Origin: Styela clava
Lineage: Eukaryota; Chordata; Ascidiacea; Stolidobranchia; Styelidae
NCBI RefSeq assembly: GCF_964204865.1
Contig: NC_135263.1
Location: 18,211,426 to 18,275,425 of the forward strand
Reading direction: 5' to 3'
DNA length: 64,000 nt
Part shown: positions 14,001-24,994 of the stretch, piece after piece
Layout of the letters: each line of letters begins with the position of its first letter
Position numbering within the stretch: position 1 is the first letter of the stretch
Made by a program: the position numbers and the translations under genes
The notes under the pieces: model-generated
What the model was told of the DNA's origin: nothing
Seen by the model: the letters and a program-made list of their open reading frames with translations, nothing else
The model's database searches: none

Positions 14001-15877
14001 TTTTAGTTTGGCTGTGGCAGCATCAGTTGGACCAGATTGAATTATCCAGCGAAGTTTGCCAATGTCAGATTTAGAGAAAATTACGGTATATGTTGGTTAT
14101 ACCTATTGCTGTTGCACAAAATTAAATATATTTCATATAATCCCATGCCTATCTCGTTGAATAAGGGTCTGTGCAAGTAGCCACTGATATGTGAGCGTTT
14201 TTGGAAAAAATCACCTACACACTTTATCACACCCTGGGTAAAGTTTGAATTCCATTCAATTCAGATATGCCAAAAATATGTTAATACAAACCTCATAATA
14301 AGCTTTCTTTATTTCTTTATGTGATGCATTTCGTGGTATATTTAATATTTTATAATAATCTTTTTGTGCGAGAATAGGAGAAGAAGTGTGGAAAGAACTT
14401 GAGTTTGGATTCACAACCATAAAACATGATTTTGTAGCACCTGAAAAAAATTCCAACATCTGACTTAATATACTAAAATAACCTTAATATACAGCTAGAG
14501 CAGGCCTGCACAACTCAAATTACCACGAGGGCCACAAGCATAAATCTGAAGTCCCGGCGGGCCGCAAACTTTGCCACATACATATTTCACAAGATGAACT
14601 ACAAATCAAAATAATTTTGTAAAACACTTAAATTAAATGAACACTTTCATTACTGGGGAGCTTAAAAATATGAAGAATCTTATTTTCTTCATCTACCTTG
14701 AAAACCCACCCTTCATTTTCAATACTTCTTTTGTATTAGAATTAGGTATTGTGTGTTGCAGTATAAACTGACAGCAGAAAAATATTTTACTCGGGTTCAG
14801 TTTTGTAAAATCGTCCCAAATATATGTATGACAATTTATTTAGTCATATGTATCATTATTGGATATTTCCATTGTATGCTAGACTAGACAAACAATCCGT
14901 TTAGTAGCAATAGATTCTCCTGTGTTGTACTTTTTGACTGTTAAATTACAGATTTCTACAAAATCTGTTTTAATCCAATTTATTTGAAATTTTACAGTAA
15001 ATAGCATTATGTTTTGTGCGAGAATTTCTGCACCATTCATAAAAAAGGTATTGTTTTTTAAGTTCAAAATTCGAATCAAAAGAAAACTTCAGTTTTATAA
15101 ACTGCTAGTAAAAAATAATGGGGTTAATAATAGGTTGCTAATATGCACTAATGGGTGTGAGATTGTATACCGATATTGTTTTAATAAGCGTGATCCAGTC
15201 TGAATACTGAGATATCTAAATCAGGGTTTCCCAAACTGGGAAGCGAGGGATCGAGCGACGAATTTTAGGGGTCACGAAGGGCTCACCAATTTCACACAAA
15301 GTTCGATATTCATCGAAACTAGTGCAAAACATAAATCTCACGATTTTGAAATATGATCGGAGTAGCGGCGGGCTTGCATAACAATGCCGGCTTGAAGTGG
15401 CGTGTTTCCAAATCACCCGCGGGCCGCACAGAAGTATCAAGCGAGCCGCATGCGGCCCGCGGGCCGTATGTTGTGGAGGCCTGAGCTAGAGTCACAAGTA
15501 AATTTGTGATAGGAATGATTTTTTATTTAGCTGCCCAGATTTTAGGTTTATACAATTAACAAATGGTGAAGTTTCACATTTCAACACAGCATTGTCACTC
15601 AATTCATAATACTTCCTTTACAGATTTATCATAATACTTTTCGAAAGAAAACAGTCAAAAGTATGGCTACTACAGTCTGACAGTACGGTACTAAAATAAA
15701 ATTGAAACAATCAATACAACCATTAATACAGTATTATGTGAAAAATATAATGAATGTAAAACAAAACTGACCAAGAATTTGTCTATTTATTGGTATGACT
15801 TTCATTGCTGTTCCAAATCCAGCTCCACTGGCAGTGCAAAGGCGAAATATCATTTTGCTTGATCTGAAGAATGACAT
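8069..15877 (-). CDS. DNAJA3: DnaJ homolog A3, mitochondrial (TID1), 11 exons
   Basis: Minus-strand exons are 15877-15772, 14440-14292, 12832-12749, 12452-12246, 11896-11744, 11394-11247, 10453-10389, 10098-9970, 9767-9652, 9265-9147 and 8229-8069. All junctions are in phase and give 478 residues, against 480 for human TID1-L. The N-terminus ([14 protein letters not shown]) is basic and hydroxylated, fitting a mitochondrial presequence. The J domain (about 63-126) has the HPD triad at 91-93, which stimulates Hsp70 ATPase. A Gly/Phe-rich linker follows, then the four-repeat zinc region from C208 (CPRC, CGYC, CRKC, CGMC) and the C-terminal substrate-binding domain. The last exon ends [16 protein letters not shown], an amphipathic tail like that of TID1-L. 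The 5' splice site of the last intron overlaps an in-frame stop (see findings). Introns carry several hAT insertions. Confidence 0.95.
8680..8970. repeat. Decayed copy of the ATAAGAC-terminus transposon
   Basis: The left side has GTACCATGTTTCCACAAAAA followed by repeated AATAAGAC motifs and resembles the terminus of the TA-flanked element at 23579. No clear right end is left. It lies in the last intron of DNAJA3. Confidence 0.4.
10692..10985. repeat. hAT-like fragment rich in GGCCCGCG
   Basis: TGCAACCTGCGGCCCACAAG and GTGGCCCGCGAAG resemble the ends of hAT-like elements such as 14501-15483. No matching right terminus or target duplication was found. Intron 6 of DNAJA3. Confidence 0.4.
11454..11663. 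mobile_element. hAT-like MITE with 8 bp duplication CAATATTC
   Basis: The 210 bp element starts GGTACTCCCGTAGTGTGTGTAC and ends with the inverted counterpart (GTACACACACTGGAGCACC). It is flanked on both sides by CAATATTC (11446-11453 and 11664-11671), the 8 bp target duplication typical of the hAT superfamily. It has no coding capacity. It lies in DNAJA3 intron 5, and related copies occur at 27773, 32819 and 35797. Confidence 0.88.
13011..13807. mobile_element. hAT-like non-autonomous element, duplication ATTTAGAG
   Basis: The ends CAGCGGTTCCCAAACT and AAGTTTGGGAACCACTG are inverted repeats. Both flanks are ATTTAGAG (13003-13010 and 13808-13815), an 8 bp duplication. Sub-terminal GGGTCGC motifs follow. 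It is interrupted by a second element at 13286-13685. It lies in DNAJA3 intron 2. Confidence 0.9.
13286..13685. mobile_element. Nested ATAAGAC-family element
   Basis: The left end CCGTGTTTCCCCGAAATTC follows a TA dinucleotide. The right end GGTCTTATTTTCGAGGAAAA CACGG is the degenerate inverse, followed by CA rather than TA. It sits wholly inside the hAT element at 13011-13807, so it inserted later. Confidence 0.7.
14501..15483. mobile_element. hAT-like non-autonomous element, duplication AGCTAGAG
   Basis: Terminal inverted repeats CAGGCCTGCACAAC and GTTGTGGAGGCCTG are flanked on both sides by AGCTAGAG (14493-14500 and 15484-15491). The sub-terminal regions are rich in GGGCCGC/GGCCCGC. No transposase frame remains. 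It lies in DNAJA3 intron 1. A CCCAAACTGGGAAGCG motif at about 15229 hints at a further hAT fragment inside. Confidence 0.9.
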
Positions 15878-16143
15878 TCTGAACTTGAACACAGACTATC
15901 TCTATAATGATTAGTATATAATATTCTGAAAAACATTCAAATATAGTTTTACATTAGATGTGTAGCATTAAAAATAGCAATGATTATACATAAACCGTTT
16001 TTTCATCATTATACTCTCCACATGCACACATGATCCAAACCTACGTCTATGTCCATGTGCGTACTACACAGCACGACAACGGTTGTGCGCAGTGGATTAT
16101 GAGAGTGACGTCAGAAGTCTATAAATGCGCCTGCTGCGTTCCA

Positions 16144-16643
16144 TGGACCTTTCCCCGAGCATCGACTTCCTTGTTTACTCCGTGACATTGGCCAATCAGC
16201 AAGATGCAAAAAGTGACGTAACAATGTTCCCTATTCGCATTCGCTCAGACACTTTTCTCACTCAGACAGATTTTCAAGCGTGGTCGTAAACATTACTTCG
16301 TTTCCGTGTTTTTGAACTCTATTCGTTAGTTTCAAGTTGTGTTTTTGATACTTAAATATAAATCAGATAATTCAATGATCACTTTGTCTTACTAGGAGTT
16401 TTAATTTATTTACAGTAATAAAACATTAGTGTAGAAATAGCTGTGATAGACTAGGCTAAAATTCTTTACCGGTACTTTCAAAAAACAGATCGTTGTATGC
16501 GACGAATCATAATGATGATTTGAAACACATTCTTCTTTTTACAGGCGCCAACTCGCAAAAGCACTCTTAAAATAGCCCCGAAAATTTTCAATGATAATGT
16601 ATAGGAAAAAATTTTAGTGGTTCAAAGGTCGGGGAAAGATCCA
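16144..16643. mobile_element. Roughly 500 bp MITE with TGGACCTTTCCCC ends, copy 1
   Basis: Begins TGGACCTTTCCCCGAGCATC and ends GGTCGGGGAAAGATCCA, so the termini are inverted repeats. Copies 2 (22211-22711) and 3 (59284-59776, inverted) are highly similar over the whole length. No duplication of flanking bases is clear. It lies a few hundred bases upstream of DNAJA3 and could affect its promoter. Confidence 0.8.
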
Positions 16644-16644
16644 T

Positions 16645-17061
16645 TCAGTCACTTTGACAGTATTCAACCACGGAACCAAATGTCTTACATAATCGCCCTC
16701 CCTCAGCACTGATTCTTTCGGATTGTCTCCACGCTCTTAGAAGTATGGAATGTTTCATTAATTCATCTCACCATCTGGTTGCGCGAATAATTTATACACT
16801 TAATAATTTGAGAAAAGAAGGTAATAATGTCAAATACGTTTGGATGTACCGGGTACCCCGGTCAGGCGAAATGTTACAGAAATACATTTGTGTTAGTGTG
16901 CAGCAATGCTCTTGAATCAAATAGTACAGTCATCTTTATTCTTACCAGAGCATCCTTGCCTTACGTACACGCATACGGATCCACTTCCACATACCCCTAA
17001 TGATAGTTGCGAAAATTATGTTTTAGTTTTGCCGCGGGACTCACATTAAATAGCATGTGAC
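16645..17061. other. Intergenic stretch before the MULE
   Basis: Nothing supported except the left copy of the target duplication (17053-17061, GCATGTGAC). Confidence 0.5.
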
Positions 17062-17630
17062 GGTTCCATTATCTTTGAACCCGCGTACATTTGAACCCGT
17101 ACATCTGAACCCGTAATTTGAACCCAGAACAATTGCACCTGTATACTATTGCACCTATGGACATTTGCACCTACGGACATTTGAACCCATACATTTCCAC
17201 CCATGGATTTTAGCACCCGCATATAGATTGAACCCGCGTACATTTGAACCCGTGTACGTTTGCACCCGCGTACATTTGAACCCATGTACATTTGCACCCG
17301 CGGACATTTGAACCCGTGTACGTTTGCACCCGCGGACATTTGAACCCATGTACATTTGCACCTGCGGACATTTGAACCCATGTACATTTGAACCCACGAA
17401 CATTTGCACCCGCGGACATTTGAACCCATGTACATTTGAACCCACGAACATTTGCACCCGCGGACATTTGAACCCATGTATATTTCCACCCACAGACATT
17501 TGAACCCACGTATATTTGAACCCGCGTACATTTGAACCCACGGACATTTGAACCCGCGTATATTTGAACCAACGTATATTATATTTGAACTCGCGTACAT
17601 TTGAACCCACGCACATTTTCACAAAAAATG
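17062..17630. repeat. Left inverted end with 16 bp minisatellite
   Basis: The unit is about ACATTTGAACCCGCGT, alternating with ACATTTGCACCCGCGG, in roughly twenty tandem copies. A unique terminal segment (17062-17225) carries a TTTTAGCACCCGCATAT landmark. Because 16 is one more than a multiple of three and the unit has no stop codon on the minus strand, all three minus frames stay open. Those long frames are not genes. Confidence 0.92.
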
Positions 17631-18882
17631 TTTGCCCCAACAGCAATTTCCAGTCGCAAATAATTTTCATGTTACAGGCGCAAGCTCAATATATATTCTA
17701 AATTTCAACACTATTTCATTTGTAGTTAGTTTTGGTGTATATGCATTTACCCGCTTCTACGAAGCAAGCATTTTTGAGTGTCATTGTAGTCCCTAGTCCG
17801 AGGGATAAACGTCTCTTAACGATATAAACAACATTGTTCTGCCAAGGTCTTTTTTCTTTTGCTGTTTTTTTTACATTGACATTTGTAAATCCTTATCTCC
17901 TTCGTTAGCCGCGATCTCCAAAACAGACGATGACCTAGAAAGCGGTATTTCGTTGAAATACCTGAAACAAGGGCTAATACGGAACAAATATCTCACAGAC
18001 CAATGAAGTCTTAAATGCGGGTCTTACTAAAACTAGCTTTACAGTAATATTTTTAGTGGTCAACTCCTATAAATTTGTTCTGAAATTATTGCACCGAAAA
18101 CGCCTACTATGATATCCCGCCCAGCATGAGATTTGGGAGCTCTGTGGCCACTTCATGTTTTCTTGCTAGCATGTTTACAAAATTGTTATATGTATGCATA
18201 CACGACCACGCTTTACTGTTGAAAATGAGTGTTGTCTCAAATCAGGTTTTGCCATTTTTCCTAAAATCAATCTATAAATTGAATACTATTGTCTGTATAT
18301 AAATAAATAAACGCACAGATTCTTCGTTTCTAAGAAAATATGAAATTAAGATAATGAAACTATGTCATTTTTGTAACAACATGTTCATAGCCAAATGCCA
18401 GTTTTATTGAAGTATTGTTTCATTAGAATGTCAGAACAAAACTATACATAGAAATCGTAAGTCATGTAAATATGTTGAATATTCGAAAGTGAAGAAGTTT
18501 TAAAATCATTATCGTGGCCAAAAATGGTTTTTGCTGTTTACACTATTTAGAGTAAATCGAACATATTCAGCATATAGGGTCTGTTAAATATGATATTGCA
18601 ATTTACAAACGACGTCATAGGTTACGGATTACATTTATTTTAATATCTCAATAAAGTTATCACTCACAAATTTGTGTCGAATGGGCGATCAATTTTGAGA
18701 TAGAGTAGCTATGGACGTTTTACAAAATAGGAATTTATCAATTATGATACAATAGTTAAACAACAAATCAAAATAATGACGATAAACGAAATTTTACGAT
18801 ATCACGATCAAAGTTAAAATCAAATAGACTGCATTTGAGCTATTGAGTGGAGATACCTCAGCTTGTCGGTTTCAGTTCCATA

Positions 18883-20212
18883 TCAAAAAACTTTAACTGA
18901 CAACCTAACAGCAAGTTGTACATACTTTGATCTATGGTGGGCCGTAACTCCTACATGAGCATTTGCCGCAGTCAGTTTGTGGACCGCAATGTCTTTTCGT
19001 AGGCCATTCAGCAAACGCCATATACTCGGATGTTTGCATCGGAACATTCCTTGTAAGGCGTTGTGAAATCCTTCTACAGCGTTTGTTGTTCTTGGGGCCG
19101 AAGGCATCATTTCAATCTCTTTGGCATAGTTCCACAACCGAGGGGGAAATCTTGCTTCTCTTGGACGTGAACCCATTTGAGGTCCACGAATGTAGGTAGA
19201 TTCAAATATTGCAAAAGTTGATTGCATTCGAGCGAATCTTCGAAGGTGTCGCAAAGCAAGGTGAAGACTTCGGCAACCTCGTTAATGGGAACAAAAGCCA
19301 GAGCTGCCAAACTTCTAATTTTCAGATTGAAAGAGGGTAAACATTCAAACTTCTCTTTTAATCCGATAGAACCAACTTTTCGAATTATAGCTTGTGACAG
19401 GTGAAAATAACATCCTTTAATATCGGCCAGAGGAAATTGTGCATGGAATGCATTGATAGCTGCTATTTCAAAATCAACAATGATTTTGGTGGGGTTAGCA
19501 TTTGGGAAAATGATTTTCAACACTTCCCACATCTGAACGTATGTTTCATGTCGCTTGTCTCGTAATAGGAAATATACGCATGGTGGATAGAATGCGCCCA
19601 CTTTACAGTGAATTGTATACAACAGGAAGAAAATACCGGGCACCACATCAAATGTACCGTCGCCAAGATATGTGTCACTATCTAGATGTGCAAGTAGTGA
19701 TCGATCTCCAATGGCCATTATCCGATGACGATCCTCCGGGCCAGTGTCATGCAAAATGATATCTAAATATTCGCTCGGAATATCAAAGCTTGCACTTGTA
19801 GGATTCGTACGTGAAATTCGTAATTTTTCTGTCGCCTTACTCTGCGTATATTGACCTCCAGAGTCGACTTGCCTGGCAAGCGCATTAGTACATCTGTTGA
19901 TCTATTATTCAATACTTCACCTAAAATATATCTTGTCGATGTATTTGATGGTGTTGATGCTGCTTCTTTTAATGTTGCACGGATGATCCCAACTTCAGTC
20001 TTAATGCTGTCGCCAGAATGACTGTGATATCCTAGTTCTTTTATTACATTTTCACCGATCGTAACAACAGTCGATTTACATCGAAATTTCCTAAACTGAC
20101 GGCAGCGCCAATGAGTAGCATCTGAAACCCGATCATTTCGCTTACAATATTCGTGGCCTTTGTAAATCAGTAAGTCGTTTCCTCTTGTGGTCTTGGAAAA
20201 TGTAGGCGCCAT
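18883..20212 (-). pseudogene. FLYWCH-MULE transposase, disrupted by two frame changes
   Basis: Three adjacent minus-strand frames make up one transposase. The first (20212-19763) starts with a FLYWCH-type zinc finger: FSKTTRGND, THWRCRQF..FRCKST and ELGYHSHS. The second (upstream bound near 19860, ending 19107) holds the MULE core: DGTFDVVP with the first catalytic Asp, IIVDFEIAAINAF with the second, and GCYFHLSQ, the C-x2-H motif of MULEs. The third (19254-18883) has FPPRLWNYA and PRTTNAVEGFHNALQG, which supplies the catalytic Glu. The frame changes near 19822-19860 (by an A run) and near 19190-19205 break the gene. Small introns are a less likely alternative, since no GT-AG pair fits obviously. 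The family cuts and pastes DNA, making 9 bp duplications. Confidence 0.88.
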
Positions 20213-20283
20213 GTTTCCAACTTATTTTCGCAAAGGGACTTGTCATCTTCGCTGCTGCAACGTCCTGAAGAAACAGTTTGGAA

Positions 20284-20397
20284 TTGTCTGCGAGGGAAAA
20301 AGGGCATTGATGCGAGGAAAAACTTTGCGCGGGATCGAACTATCTGCGAGGGAAAAAGGGCATTGATGCGAAGAAAAACTTTGCGCGGGATCGAACT
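20284..20397. repeat. 57 bp tandem duplication
   Basis: Two nearly identical 57 bp units (TCTGCGAGGGAAAAAGGGCA ... GCGCGGGATCGAACTA) at 20284-20340 and 20341-20397 differ at about one position. They lie just upstream of the transposase start inside the MULE. Confidence 0.85.
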
Positions 20398-20642
20398 AAC
20401 ACATCAATTAAAATCCTTGCTCGCGCTCTTCAAGAGTCGTCGACCGTTCAAAGCACAAAAAAAGCACAGGTGCAATTGTCATGGGTTCAAATGTACGTGG
20501 GTTCAAATGTAATGGAACCGTAGAAAATAGTTGTAATAAAGCCTTCGAGTATATAGTCGAGAATTCCATGGTAATATTGATTGTTTTCGCAACGTATGCA
20601 TTTGGAGAAAGAATCCTAAGTGTACCTTCCAATCCTATATAC

Positions 20643-20980
20643 CAGGGCTACTCAACTATTTTCACCAAAGGTCCGTTTACGAAACTTCAAAATTACTGGG
20701 GTCCGGACATTACAGAAAATTTATTTCATCAAATAAACGAAACTTCAAATTCAATATTGAATTAAATACAAGAGCAATGAATGGCTCGCAAATATGGACA
20801 CAAATGTCGCACATCGGTACCAGTACGACAAACTGTACAGCTGTGTATTTAAATTGTATCAAAATCATTTAAAACTATAAAACGATGCTTATGCTGCTAA
20901 AATAAACAAGCAAACGCGGTCCAAATTTTATGGTCAAAAGGTCCGGATTCGGACCGCGGTCCGCCAGTTGAGTAGCCCTG
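20643..20980. mobile_element. hAT-like MITE inside the MULE, duplication CTATATAC
   Basis: The ends CAGGGCTACTCAACTA and AGTTGAGTAGCCCTG are inverted. Both flanks are CTATATAC (20635-20642 and 20981-20988). The 338 bp insertion is later than the MULE. Confidence 0.9.
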
Positions 20981-21039
20981 CTATATACTATAGTATATAG
21001 CATGGAAGGATAAGGGTGTATATGTAAAGACGCTGATAT

Positions 21040-21521
21040 CCGTAAATGCAAATGCCCATGGGTGTAGATGTTCATGGGTGCAAATGTCTGTGGGTACAAT
21101 TGTACGCGGGTGTAAATGTATGTAGGTTCAAATGTCCGCGGGTGCAAATGTACATGGGTTCAAATGTCCGCGGGTGCAAATGTTCGTGGGTTCAAATGTA
21201 CATGGGTTCAAATGTCCGCGGGTGCAAATGTACATGGGTTCAAATGTACGCGGGTGCAAACGTACACGGGTTCAAATGTCCGCGGGTGAAAATGTACATG
21301 GGTTCAAATGTACGCGGGTGCAAACGTACACGGGTTCAAATGTACGCGGGTTCAATCTGTATGCGGGTGCTAAAATCCATGGATGGAAATGTATGGTTTC
21401 AAATGTCCGTAGGTGCAAATGTCCATAGGTGCAATAGTATACAGGTGCAATTGTCCGGGGTTCAAATTACGGGTTCAGATGTACGGGTTCAAATGTACGT
21501 AGGTTCAAATGTGCTGTCACC
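21040..21521. repeat. Right inverted end with 16 bp minisatellite
   Basis: This is the inverse of the left end: about nineteen units of the form CGGGTTCAAATGTACG, then the GGGTGCTAAAATCCATGG landmark, then the terminus. Homology to the left arm continues outside the array to the tip, showing that it is a true terminal inverted repeat and not only shared satellite. Confidence 0.92.
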
Positions 21522-22127
21522 GCATGTGACATATCTCGAATTATGTTTTTTGTGTGAAATATGGCGAATGTAAAGAATTCTTATGCTTTTATGAATACCG
21601 GTAGTACGATGTGGACATAAGGTATTTATAACATATTGACATAAAAATGACTGTTATTTCCTAACTTTTTAATATCGACTTGTACCTTTGATACTGCACA
21701 CGGTAATTGGTGAGTCATATTATTGTTCCTAAGCCAACACCTATTTTCACTTTTGAGAGGAAAGGTTCACATAAATGAGTTATTCCTATTGTCACCGCAA
21801 CATACATTGCCATTTGCCCTAGACTTATCTCCAACAACATAATTTTGAAAAAAAAAAATTAGCTTTCCAGAACGAGTAACTCAAATCCGTTAATGCCTGG
21901 GGATCAATGACTTCAAGTTGTATACATTTCACCTCTTCCATCGGAATGTTGAATGAACACATGAAAATTTTATATATATATCATGTGTGGACTGCTTGTA
22001 TTCAATCAAATTGACAACCCGGGCGTAAATTCCTACTACCGATTAAATTATGCCCCAAACTCGTAACGGAGCGTAATACTACGTCAAAATTGCACGACAA
22101 ACGAGAATGATATTTTTCCAAGCCAAA

Positions 22128-22129
<2 letters not shown>

Positions 22130-22166
<37 letters not shown>
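22130..22166. repeat. (TA)n microsatellite
   Basis: An uninterrupted run of alternating T and A, about 37 bp. A shorter one lies near 22905-22919. Confidence 0.95.
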
Positions 22167-22167
<1 letters not shown>

Positions 22168-22210
22168 TATGCGAGGCAACGCTTGGAGAAAGGACGGGAC
22201 TTTGAAGCAA

Positions 22211-22711
22211 TGGACCTTTCCCCGAGCATCGACTTCCTTGTTTACTCCGTGACATTGGCCAATCAGCAAGGTGCAAAAAGTGACGTAACAATGCTCCCCT
22301 CTCGCATCAGCTCAGACACTTTTCTCACTCAGACAGATTTTCAAGCGTGGTCGTAAACATTGCCTCGTTTCCGCCATTTTGAACTATATTCATTAGTTTT
22401 CAGTTGTGTTTCGGAAACTTAAATATAAATCAGATAATTCAATGATTAATCTGTCTTCCTAGGAGTTTTAATTTAATTGCAGTAATAAAAAATTATTGTA
22501 TAAATAGCTGTGATAGACTAGGCTAAAATTCTTTATCGGTACTTTTAAAAAACAGATTGTTGTATGCGATGAATCATAATGATGGTTTGAAACACATACC
22601 CCATTTTACAAGCGCCAACTCGCAAAAGCACTCTTAAAATAGCCCCGAAAATTTGGCAATGGTAAAGTATAGGAAGAATTGTTCGGGGGTCAAAGGTCGG
22701 GGAAAGTTCCA
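22211..22711. mobile_element. Roughly 500 bp MITE with TGGACCTTTCCCC ends, copy 2
   Basis: Same orientation as the copy at 16144 and alignable over its whole length. The ends TGGACCTTTCCCCGAG and GGTCGGGGAAAGTTCCA are inverted repeats. Confidence 0.82.
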
Positions 22712-23578
22712 TTGTTCTCGGTCTTTCATCACAGCGCGATATAATATGTGTCATTTGAACAAACACTTAAAAAAAGTTACGGGTTTTATTATAAATAGCT
22801 TGTTAGAGATCAGCGGGAAATATTTCCCGTGGGCCGCAAAAAAATCGTCCGGCGGCTCACATTATGCCATTTAAAGTTTGACATATGGAGAAATAATAAC
22901 TGCTTATATATATATATATTGTTACAATTTTCATCTTGAAAAGCATAGTGTCTGATTAGATATTTTTATAAAGGTAACAAGCTTCTTGTATCTAATTGAG
23001 CATATATGCTATAGTATTCTGACACCAAATTGTCTTCGCGCACAGTAGGCCTACTACAAAGTGTGAACTTCCTCATTTTTTCAAATTTTTCAAACGCTTC
23101 ATGTGATCCAGCACCATGTTAACGGGTATGAGGTCGAAAAGAAATATTATTATGCGATTGGGGGGGGGGGGAAATCAATTATATGGACTTCTATTTAAAA
23201 GCCGCAAAGGTGGAGATATTACGCGTCTTAAGGTGGTATAATCGCTATACCCCCTTTCTCCAATATATTATTCCTACGCTTCCAACTCGTCCTTCAAAAA
23301 TTTGCATCCTCGTTACCGCATCTAAATAAATCTTCCATCCAGGCTTGATTGAAGCAAGAAACGATTGCATATAGGTATAGTAGATTCGTTGATTTTAAAA
23401 AAACTTTTAAATATATGAATTTGCAAATTTTGGATATAAATTGGGCATCAATCCCACAGGTTTTTTTTCAAATGCAGTGTTTCCAGTTTAGAAAATATTC
23501 CATATTCAAAAATATCATTTCAGAGCGTATTCTAAATAGTTAATTTTATATTCATCCGATCTCCATATTTTTGTAGTA

Positions 23579-24608
23579 CCGTGTTTCCCCGAAAATAAGA
23601 CTGGGTCTTATTATAATTTTTTTCTAAAAATTAACACTAGGGCTCATTTTCGGGGAATGTCTTATTGGACACGTTTAGTGGCCATAACGATAGTTTCAAA
23701 ATTTTGTTGTTATTGTTATTTTCTTTCGTCATTATCATCAAAAAATCGCTTTTCTCTTCGAATACTGGACCAATTGCTTTGAAATTTTCAGTGGTTAAAG
23801 ATAAAATTTTTCTCCAGAAGGCTATTACTTTTTTTTTCTCGCTATGACGTCATCAAAATTATTGCCATTGGGTGGCGCTATGTGTCCATATTTTTGAGCA
23901 TAGCTCTCTTGTATTTTCATTTGTCAAAAACAAAATTACAAAGTAGAATAGCACGAGATTTTCAAATTTACAAAATATGAATCCATACTTATACATAACA
24001 CGTTTTTATTCTAAACAAGAGAGCTACGCACAAATATATGGACACGTCAGACCAGAGCGAATCAGTCCTTACCGGTACCTTTGACGCTACCGGTACCCTC
24101 AAAAAAGTTCCAGTAGCAAGAATTTTGCAGAATCAAAACGTACAGCCAGTCATGACACTGACTAAAATCCGTGTTCCCATGGATAAAAAATAATACAGCA
24201 AAATTTTAGACGAAATATCAAATTTCATAGAATTCACGCAAAATTTTGAAATAAATAAAAGTAATAGCCTTCTAGCGAAAAAATTAATCTTTAACCACTG
24301 AAAATTTCAAAGCAATTGGTCCAGTATTCGAAGAGAAAAGCGACTTTTTAAAAACGTGTCAAAGAACAAGAACAAGAACAACAACATAATATTGAAACGA
24401 TCGTTATGTCCACTACGTGTCCAATAACGGCAAAAGATTGTTATCAATCATTTAAAACGTGTAGAAGAGATTTCTTGCTATTGACCAGGTAAAAAAATTG
24501 CGTCGTTCATTAGGTCTTATTTTCAAGAGAGGGTTTTTATTAAAATCATTCTTAAAATTCAGCCTAGGTCTTATTCTCAGGGCAGGTCTTATTTTCGGGG
24601 AAACACGG
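23579..24608. mobile_element. TA-flanked element with long inverted arms
   Basis: It starts CCGTGTTTCCCCGAAAATAA and ends TTATTTTCGGGGAAACACGG, flanked by TA on each side. The inverted similarity extends deep inside: the stretch around CCAATTGCTTTGAAATTTTC near 23770 returns inverted near 24300. The 1030 bp element is thus largely two arms around a short centre. There is no transposase frame. TA target choice would fit the Tc1/mariner group, but the superfamily is not proven. A fragment of the same family lies near 60235-60365. Confidence 0.8.
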
Positions 24609-24994
24609 TAGCAATGAGTGGCGATGCTACTTTTTATTCTAATTTTTGAAGTGGAAGTATTTATTTTTGAGAAAAAGTTTTTTGTTTTTCCTGTGGTTTT
24701 TACCTGGGTGCATCCTATTTTGCGGGAAGAGAACCCAAAGGTTGGTACCGCGACAAGGTTTCAGTCTCTGAGCTGCTATTTCTTATCGCATATCTGTAAG
24801 CTGCTGCTTTCACGGCATGAAGACTCTTCCTTGCACGAACCTTAATTACAAGCTGCATTAAATCTATTTCCCCTGAATCTGTATTGTTTTGAAAAATAAT
24901 AACTAGTGTATTTATATACAACTACGTTATACACTTGCCAAAAAGTCTCAAACACAACATCGAACACAGTGTTTATCAAATTGCTGGACTAGAG

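Larger units (their letters stand above)
17062..21521. mobile_element. Foldback-type MULE DNA transposon, 4460 bp, with minisatellite inverted ends
   Basis: It is bounded by an exact 9 bp duplication, GCATGTGAC (17053-17061 and 21522-21530), the hallmark of Mutator-like elements. The left end begins GGTTCCATTATCTTTGAACC and the right end, inverted, begins GGTGACAGCACATTTGAACC. Both ends run into arrays of a 16 bp unit in opposite orientation (17226-17580 and 21080-21350), so the inverted ends are each several hundred base pairs long. The interior encodes a FLYWCH-MULE transposase on the minus strand (pseudogene). Secondary events inside are a hAT insertion at 20643-20980, a 57 bp tandem duplication (20284-20397) and a short extra copy of the terminus at 20468-20515. 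The layout recalls the Drosophila FB/NOF foldback elements and animal Phantom-type MULEs. That comparison is from general knowledge, not a search. Confidence 0.92.

Noticed and set aside
17046-17670. Three overlapping long minus-strand open frames rich in GSNVRGCKC
   Set aside because: They are translations of the 16 bp minisatellite in all three frames. A unit of 16 with no stop keeps every frame open, so no protein is implied. The same holds for 21046-21573 on the plus strand.
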